From UBA1774 sp045628925 (GTDB lineage Bacteria > Bacillota > Clostridia > Oscillospirales > Oscillospiraceae), in assembly GCA_045628925.1 (NCBI GenBank), contig JAZQQF010000191.1:1-9697 (forward strand): a stretch of 9,697 nt of DNA. The letters run 5' to 3'. Below the pieces are notes generated by a model that was not told the DNA's origin, made no database searches, and saw only the letters and a program-made list of their open reading frames with translations. Made by a program: the position numbers and the translations under genes. Below are positions 6,154 through 9,697 of this stretch, piece by piece. Numbering within the stretch: position 1 is the stretch's first letter; the number at the start of each line of letters is the position of its first letter.

Positions 6154-8016
6154 CTACTCTGCCGCTTTTGCTTCGGAGGAAGGGCCGCACAGGTCCTGCC
6201 CCTCCACCTGCAGGAAGGCGGCGACCATATACCGGCAGCCCGCCGCCCCATTGTGATCCGTGAAGCTGACGCTGCCCGCGCCGGACTTCCGCCCCACCTC
6301 CGTGAAGCGTTCGCTGCCCGGCTCGGCCCGGTAAATGATATAGCCCTGCGCGCCGGGCACCCGATCCCAGAACAGGAAATTGTAGCTCTCGCCCCGGCGG
6401 ACGGTCAGCCCTGTGACCGCCTTCGGCGCGGTGATGAAGCGGACGTCCAGATCGGTCTCCGGCTCCACGCCCGGCACGCTGCCGGAGCCGGAGATCTGCC
6501 AGTAATCGAAATCGCCGTTATAGCGGGTCTGCACCGTCCAGTGCGCTAGCCACACCGGGTATCCGGCCTTCGCCAGCGCTTCGCCCACGGTGTCGTTCAG
6601 CATACTCTGGCCCGCATAGACCCCGGCGGTATAGCCGTGCGCCTCGATCTCCGCGCAGAAGGCGAGGCAGATGCGCGCATAGTCTTCCCCGCTGAGCCCG
6701 GCTTCATACAGCCTTCCCAGAAATCCGCCGTTTGCGTCGGCAGCCAGCTCGAAGTCCATCATCACCGGCAGGCCCAGCGCCCGCCCGTCCAGCAGCTCAA
6801 GAACGTACTGCGCTTCCTCCCGGGCTTCGTCCTCCGTGGTGGCCTGTGAGAAGAAGTAAACGCCCATGTCCATCCCGGCCGCCTCGGCGCCCTCATAGTT
6901 CATTTCAAAATTATCGTCCGGGTGCATCAGGCCCTCGCTGCCGTAGCCCCGGTAGCCGATGCGCAGGAACACGAAGCTCCGCCCGGAAGCGCGCACCGTT
7001 TCCCAGTCCATCTCGCCCTGATAGCGGGCCGCGTCGAAGCCGTCCTGCGTCCGGTCTGCCAGCTTCTCCCATTTTGCGTAGGCCGTGCGGTTTTCCGTCA
7101 TGGGCTGCGACCAGTCGTATTCGTGCTTCAGATCATCGTCCCCGTACCAGCCGAGGAAGCGCCAGCCTTTGCGTTCGGGATCCTGCGGCGGCACAGGCAG
7201 GTCGCCATAGTCATAAACGCCGTCGGGCAGCTCGCTGCCGCCCCAGCTGTCATGCCGGAGGGTCGTAAGCTGCACCCAGCGGGCGTAAAGCACGGTGCCC
7301 TCGCCGCCCGGCTCGGTGAAATCAAAAGGTTCGGTCAGCTCGCTGTCGGCAAACCAGCCATCGAAGCGGTAGCCCGGCTTTTCCGGCGTTTTCGGCACCG
7401 GCACCGGCTGCCCCAGCTTCACGCGCAGCTGCTGGAAGGTGGCTTCGCCCTTCAGGGGATGCCCGGCCGCGTCCAGCGCCCCGTCGGTGAGCAGCGCCGT
7501 GTAGGGCGCGCAGACCTGCAGGCTCCCGATATCATGCAGCACGGCGTCCATGGGGGAAACGTGCAGCTTGCCCCATTTCAGCGGGGCTTTGCCCCGGAGG
7601 GAAAGGGACACGCTGTCAAACACCGTCACACACCCGCGGACGGACGCGCCGCTCTTTCTGCCCCGCAGCAGGAGGCTCCCCTCGCCGGAAACGGTCAGGT
7701 CCCCCAGCGCGGTGCAGCCGCTCCGGAGGCCGGAAACGGTATTCTCCCCATTCAGCACCAGCGTCAGGCTGCCCTCGGCATAGATCGCCGCGCCGCGGAA
7801 GCTCTCCGTGATCTCCGCGTCCGTCAGCGTCAGCACTCCGGTCAACGGGTCATATTCCGCGCTGCCGCCGCCGAAGGGAAGCGTTCCGCCCTCCGTCAGC
7901 TCCGTGCCGCCCACCCACAGGCGCTGCGGCCCGGTCATGATCCCCTCGTCCCGCAGCAGGATGAGGCATACCGCCGCCAGCAGCAGGGCGCAGAAAAGAT
8001 TCCGAATCTGCTTCAT
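6154..8016 (-). CDS. Secreted or membrane-anchored multidomain GH25 lysozyme
   Basis: A 620-residue exported protein. An N-terminal hydrophobic segment (6-21, after MKQIR) is a signal peptide or anchor. Residues 31-165 form a beta-rich repeat region (LWVGGTEL, YDPLTGVLTLTDAEI, AIYAEGSLTLVLNGENTVSG) typical of Bacillota surface proteins. Two InlB-type repeats follow, ending GYRFDGWF...LYARW (about 197-247) and GWRFLGWY...AYAKW (about 248-316). Residues 326-528 are a glycoside hydrolase family 25 domain, which cleaves the muramic acid-glucosamine bond of peptidoglycan. Visible catalytic residues are Asp328 (GFDAARYQG) and the DxE pair Asp421/Glu423 (MMDFEL), with GVYFFSQA (385-392) and WLAHW (489-493) as family markers. 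A fibronectin type III-like domain (531-616) ends the protein. No LPXTG motif, lipobox or choline repeats are seen. A GGGAG site lies 7 bases before ATG. The gene is second in the four-gene minus unit. Confidence 0.9.
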   Translation of the reverse strand: MKQIRNLFCALLLAAVCLILLRDEGIMTGPQRLWVGGTELTEGGTLPFGGGSAEYDPLTGVLTLTDAEITESFRGAAIYAEGSLTLVLNGENTVSGLRSGCTALGDLTVSGEGSLLLRGRKSGASVRGCVTVFDSVSLSLRGKAPLKWGKLHVSPMDAVLHDIGSLQVCAPYTALLTDGALDAAGHPLKGEATFQQLRVKLGQPVPVPKTPEKPGYRFDGWFADSELTEPFDFTEPGGEGTVLYARWVQLTTLRHDSWGGSELPDGVYDYGDLPVPPQDPERKGWRFLGWYGDDDLKHEYDWSQPMTENRTAYAKWEKLADRTQDGFDAARYQGEMDWETVRASGRSFVFLRIGYRGYGSEGLMHPDDNFEMNYEGAEAAGMDMGVYFFSQATTEDEAREEAQYVLELLDGRALGLPVMMDFELAADANGGFLGRLYEAGLSGEDYARICLAFCAEIEAHGYTAGVYAGQSMLNDTVGEALAKAGYPVWLAHWTVQTRYNGDFDYWQISGSGSVPGVEPETDLDVRFITAPKAVTGLTVRRGESYNFLFWDRVPGAQGYIIYRAEPGSERFTEVGRKSGAGSVSFTDHNGAAGCRYMVAAFLQVEGQDLCGPSSEAKAAE

Positions 8017-8051
8017 TCGTCAGCTCCCATCCATGTGGTCTGTGCTGTGCT

Positions 8052-8831
8052 TCACGGCTTCCGCTGCCGGAACAGCCAGCGGCGAAATTCCGCGCTGGAA
8101 TAGGCGGGTTCCCATGCGGCGTGGCCCGCCACCTCCTTCGGGTAGCCCCAGCGTTCATGGATATAGCCCGCCGGGTATTCCGTGCTGCGCACGTTCCCGC
8201 CCATCTTCCGCAGCAGGTTCCCCAGAATGCGGGAACCGCAGCTGAGGACGCCGGGCGCATCCACGCGCCACTCGATGGGCGCAAAGGGATCGTCTACCCC
8301 GTGGAAGGTCCACATGGGGATGTCCTTCGCGTTATATAGCACGGTGGGATCGCCGGTGCTGGCGATGGGGGCCGCAGCCGCCCAGAACGCCGGATATTTG
8401 CAGAGGTAATACCAGCTGCCCGTGCCGCCCATGCTCAGGCCGGTGAGATAGACCCGGTTCGCGTCCACGGGATTTTCCGCGAGGAACTGCTTTAAAAAGG
8501 CGATGAACGCCGCCTCGAAGGACGGGATCGTGAAGCTCCCGTCCGCTTCCGCCTGCGGGGCCAGCACATAACAGGGCCGCTCGGCCTGCTCCTCCGGCTC
8601 CGTCCAGATCACCGCGCCCCGGTTCCCGGCTACCTGCAGCTCATTGTCGCTGCCGCGCTCGCCGGAGCCGTGGAGGAAGATGACCAGCGGATAGCGCTGC
8701 CCGGCCTCCAGCTTCGGGGTATAGAGCCGATAATGCAGCTTATTCCCCGCCCCATCTGAAAATTCTCCGTATCCGAATGCCTTCGTCAGCTCCACGAAAT
8801 GCGCATCCAGCACCCGTCCCGCTTCCGCCAT
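8052..8831 (-). CDS. Alpha/beta hydrolase, predicted esterase/peptidase-like
   Basis: A 259-residue single-domain alpha/beta hydrolase. The oxyanion region is FLHGSGERG (52-60), the nucleophile elbow GLSMGG (131-136) carries Ser133, the acid is Asp180 or Asp181 (HGVDDPFAP), and the probable base is His237 (AGHAAWEPAY). The HGSGERG, LSMGG and HGVDDPFAP set matches the dienelactone hydrolase/PHB-depolymerase-like esterases often labelled predicted peptidases. No signal peptide is seen, so it is expected in the cytoplasm. A GGGAGG site lies 8 bases before ATG 8831. It is the first gene of the minus unit and ends 35 bases before the lysozyme start. The substrate is unknown; a role in releasing acyl groups from sugars or cell-wall material would suit the neighbours but is only inference. 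Confidence 0.85.
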   Translation of the reverse strand: MAEAGRVLDAHFVELTKAFGYGEFSDGAGNKLHYRLYTPKLEAGQRYPLVIFLHGSGERGSDNELQVAGNRGAVIWTEPEEQAERPCYVLAPQAEADGSFTIPSFEAAFIAFLKQFLAENPVDANRVYLTGLSMGGTGSWYYLCKYPAFWAAAAPIASTGDPTVLYNAKDIPMWTFHGVDDPFAPIEWRVDAPGVLSCGSRILGNLLRKMGGNVRSTEYPAGYIHERWGYPKEVAGHAAWEPAYSSAEFRRWLFRQRKP

Positions 8832-8861
8832 GGCTTCCGCCTCCCTGTTTTTTTGCTTTTG

Positions 8862-8890
8862 ATTTTACGCGAGATCTTTTCAAATTGCAA
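8862..8890 (-). promoter_or_regulatory. Predicted sigma-A promoter of the four-gene minus unit
   Basis: TTGCAA (8890-8885), a 17-base spacer, and TAAAAT (8867-8862) on the minus strand. The -10 matches five of six consensus bases and the -35 four of six. It lies about 30 bases before the hydrolase start codon. It is back to back with the promoter of the peroxiredoxin-like gene; the -35 boxes are 13 bases apart. Confidence 0.7.
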
Positions 8891-8903
8891 TCATTTTGCG
8901 CAC

Positions 8904-8932
8904 TTGAACTTTCCCGCAGGATACACTATACT
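8904..8932 (+). promoter_or_regulatory. Predicted sigma-A promoter of the peroxiredoxin-like gene
   Basis: TTGAAC (8904-8909), a 17-base spacer, and TATACT (8927-8932). This is the strongest of the plus-strand promoters by hexamer match. The expected transcription start is near 8939, leaving a leader of about 46 bases. Confidence 0.75.
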
Positions 8933-8941
8933 ATAAACAAA

Positions 8942-8956
8942 TCCATAATATATGGA
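8942..8956. promoter_or_regulatory. Inverted repeat at the transcription start of the peroxiredoxin-like gene
   Basis: TCCATA (8942-8947) and TATGGA (8951-8956) are perfect inverted arms around ATA. The repeat sits just downstream of the expected transcription start, a place suited to a repressor operator or a small leader hairpin. It does not match the PerR or CtsR consensus as I know them. The protein that binds it, if any, is unknown. Confidence 0.35.
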
Positions 8957-8985
8957 CAAGCTGTAAAATCTGGGAGGAAAAAACG

Positions 8986-9546
8986 ATGCGACTGCAGGTT
9001 GGAGATACCATCCCGAATCTTTCCGTGACCACCGCGTTCGGTTCCGCCGACTCCCTCTATGGGCTCATCGGCGGCAAAAATACCCTCATCTGGGCCGTGC
9101 GCTATATCGGCTGCCCGCCCTGCCACTATGATACCACCATGCTGGCCCGGCGCTGGGCGCGCTTTCAGGCCGCGAACGCCAATGTGGTCGTGGTCATGCA
9201 GTCCGACCCGGCGGTGCTGCGGGAAGCGACCGCCGGCGAGGAGATCCCCTTCGATATCGTCTGCGACCCGGAAATGAAATTCTATAAGGAACTGGACATC
9301 CGCCCCGCCGCGGACATGGAGGAGGCCGGCGGCGCGAAGATCGGCGGTCTGGAAAAGCTCATGGCCAAGGGCAAGGCCTGCGAGGAAATGGGCTACACCC
9401 ACGGCAAGTATGAGGGCGATGAGCTGCAGCTCCCCGCCGTGTTCGTGGTGGACGGCGCGGGCAAGGTGCTGTTTGCCCACTATGCGCGGTATATCGCCGA
9501 CCTGCCGGACTACGACGCCATGGCCGAGTTTCTGGAAAAGCTCTGA
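8986..9546 (+). CDS. Peroxiredoxin-like (AhpC-TSA/PRXL2-type) thioredoxin-fold protein
   Basis: A 186-residue thioredoxin-fold protein, probably cytoplasmic. The start VGDTIPNLSV (5-14) is the usual AhpC/TSA entry strand. The redox site is RYIGCPPCHYD, with Cys43 and Cys46 in a CPPC motif. Classical peroxiredoxins have PxxxTxxC at this place; here the Pro and Thr are missing, and the RxxGCxxC form matches the PRXL2/AhpC-TSA_2 branch. Residues 115-145 form an insert rich in Gly, Lys and Glu before the LPAVFVVDGAGKV strand (149-161), and HYARYIADLPD (164-174) matches the C-terminal strand and helix of that branch. It probably reduces peroxides or protein disulphides, but which one is not decided by sequence. 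A GGGAGG site (8971-8976) lies 9 bases before ATG. It is transcribed alone, divergently from the envelope unit. Confidence 0.8.
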   Translation: MRLQVGDTIPNLSVTTAFGSADSLYGLIGGKNTLIWAVRYIGCPPCHYDTTMLARRWARFQAANANVVVVMQSDPAVLREATAGEEIPFDIVCDPEMKFYKELDIRPAADMEEAGGAKIGGLEKLMAKGKACEEMGYTHGKYEGDELQLPAVFVVDGAGKVLFAHYARYIADLPDYDAMAEFLEKL

Positions 9547-9563
9547 GCAGAACCATCAAATCA

Positions 9564-9588
9564 AAACCACCGGTGAAACCGGTGGTTT
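9564..9588 (+). terminator. Hairpin after the peroxiredoxin-like gene
   Basis: AAACCACCGGT (9564-9574) and ACCGGTGGTTT (9578-9588) form a perfect 11-base-pair stem with loop GAA. It begins 17 bases after the stop codon. The only T-run is TTT within the stem, followed by GATCT, so termination would be weak. It may instead be the first of the linked hairpins that follow. Confidence 0.5.
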
Positions 9589-9593
9589 GATCT

Positions 9594-9649
9594 GGCCCTA
9601 GAAGGGCCTGTTACTGGCAGCGTCTCAAGACGCATGAATAAATCTGCCA
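9594..9649 (+). other. Cluster of linked hairpins, possible structured RNA or mobile-element end
   Basis: Three further inverted repeats follow closely: GGCCCT/AGGGCC (9594-9599, 9603-9608; loop AGA), GCGTCT/AGACGC (9620-9625, 9628-9633; loop CA), and TGGCAG/CTGCCA (9615-9620, 9644-9649), which encloses the second. GGCCTG (9605-9610) can also pair with CAGGCC (9665-9670) in the final terminator, so alternative folds are possible. No open reading frame of note is present. The layout suits either a small structured RNA or the hairpin-rich end of an IS200/IS605-type element whose body would lie beyond the window. Neither can be settled here. Confidence 0.4.
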
Positions 9650-9664
9650 ATCGCATTTCTTTTT

Positions 9665-9692
9665 CAGGCCGCCGCTAAAGCGGCCTGTTTTT
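9665..9692 (+). terminator. Rho-independent terminator at the right edge
   Basis: CAGGCCGC (9665-9672) and GCGGCCTG (9680-9687) form a perfect 8-base-pair GC-rich stem with a 7-base loop, followed by TTTTT (9688-9692). This is the first convincing terminator after the peroxiredoxin-like gene in the plus direction. Confidence 0.85.
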
Positions 9693-9697
9693 ATGCC

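Noticed and set aside
4822..6549. A 575-codon open frame on the plus strand
   Set aside because: It lies antisense across hflK, hflC and the end of the lysozyme gene, all of which have clear family motifs. Its product is His/Leu/Arg-rich with no domain, as expected from reading GC-rich genes backwards.
6922..8103. A 393-codon open frame on the plus strand
   Set aside because: It is antisense to the lysozyme gene, with no ribosome site or recognisable domain.
8920..8960. AT-rich region before the peroxiredoxin-like gene, considered as a PerR box
   Set aside because: The inverted repeat TCCATA-ATA-TATGGA does not fit the TTATAAT-N-ATTATAA consensus.

Overview
The window looks like chromosomal DNA from a GC-rich member of the Bacillota, most likely a gut-type Clostridia/Oscillospiraceae relative. 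This is inferred from strong GGAGG ribosome binding sites, sigma-A promoters with exact 17-base spacers, TTG starts, rho-independent terminators, and the mix of families (clostridial-style PssA, HflK/HflC, GH25 lysozyme with InlB-type repeats). The species cannot be named from the sequence. Nine protein genes fill nearly all of the window. No tRNA, rRNA, CRISPR array or complete mobile element is visible.

Layout. (1) 1-1446, minus: the first 482 residues of a SUV3-like RNA helicase that runs off the left edge. (2) 1589-3254, plus: a two-gene unit, a KduD-like short-chain dehydrogenase followed 10 bases later by a compact metal-dependent amidohydrolase; it diverges from the helicase with back-to-back promoters. 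(3) 3353-3967, plus: pssA (phosphatidylserine synthase) with its own promoter and a very strong terminator at 3987-4023. (4) 4024-4154: a short spacer with copies of a GAATCGCCC palindromic repeat and the hairpin that ends the next, convergent unit. (5) 8831 down to 4155, minus: a probable four-gene unit, alpha/beta hydrolase, secreted multidomain GH25 lysozyme, hflK, hflC. (6) 8986-9546, plus: a CPPC-motif peroxiredoxin-like protein, divergent from the four-gene unit. (7) 9547-9697: a dense series of hairpins ending in a strong terminator, possibly a structured RNA or the end of a mobile element.

How the genes may work together. The minus-strand unit has an envelope theme: a GH25 muramidase predicted to act outside the membrane, and two SPFH proteins whose basic N-terminal segments predict that their SPFH domains also face outward. 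PssA adds a membrane-lipid gene nearby but in a separate transcript. The dehydrogenase/amidohydrolase pair looks like part of a small catabolic pathway of unknown substrate. Nothing here is an obvious defence or mobile system. The most unusual items are the SUV3-type helicase, the two-membrane-segment HflK transcribed with a lysozyme, the barrel-only amidohydrolase and the hairpin cluster at the right edge.
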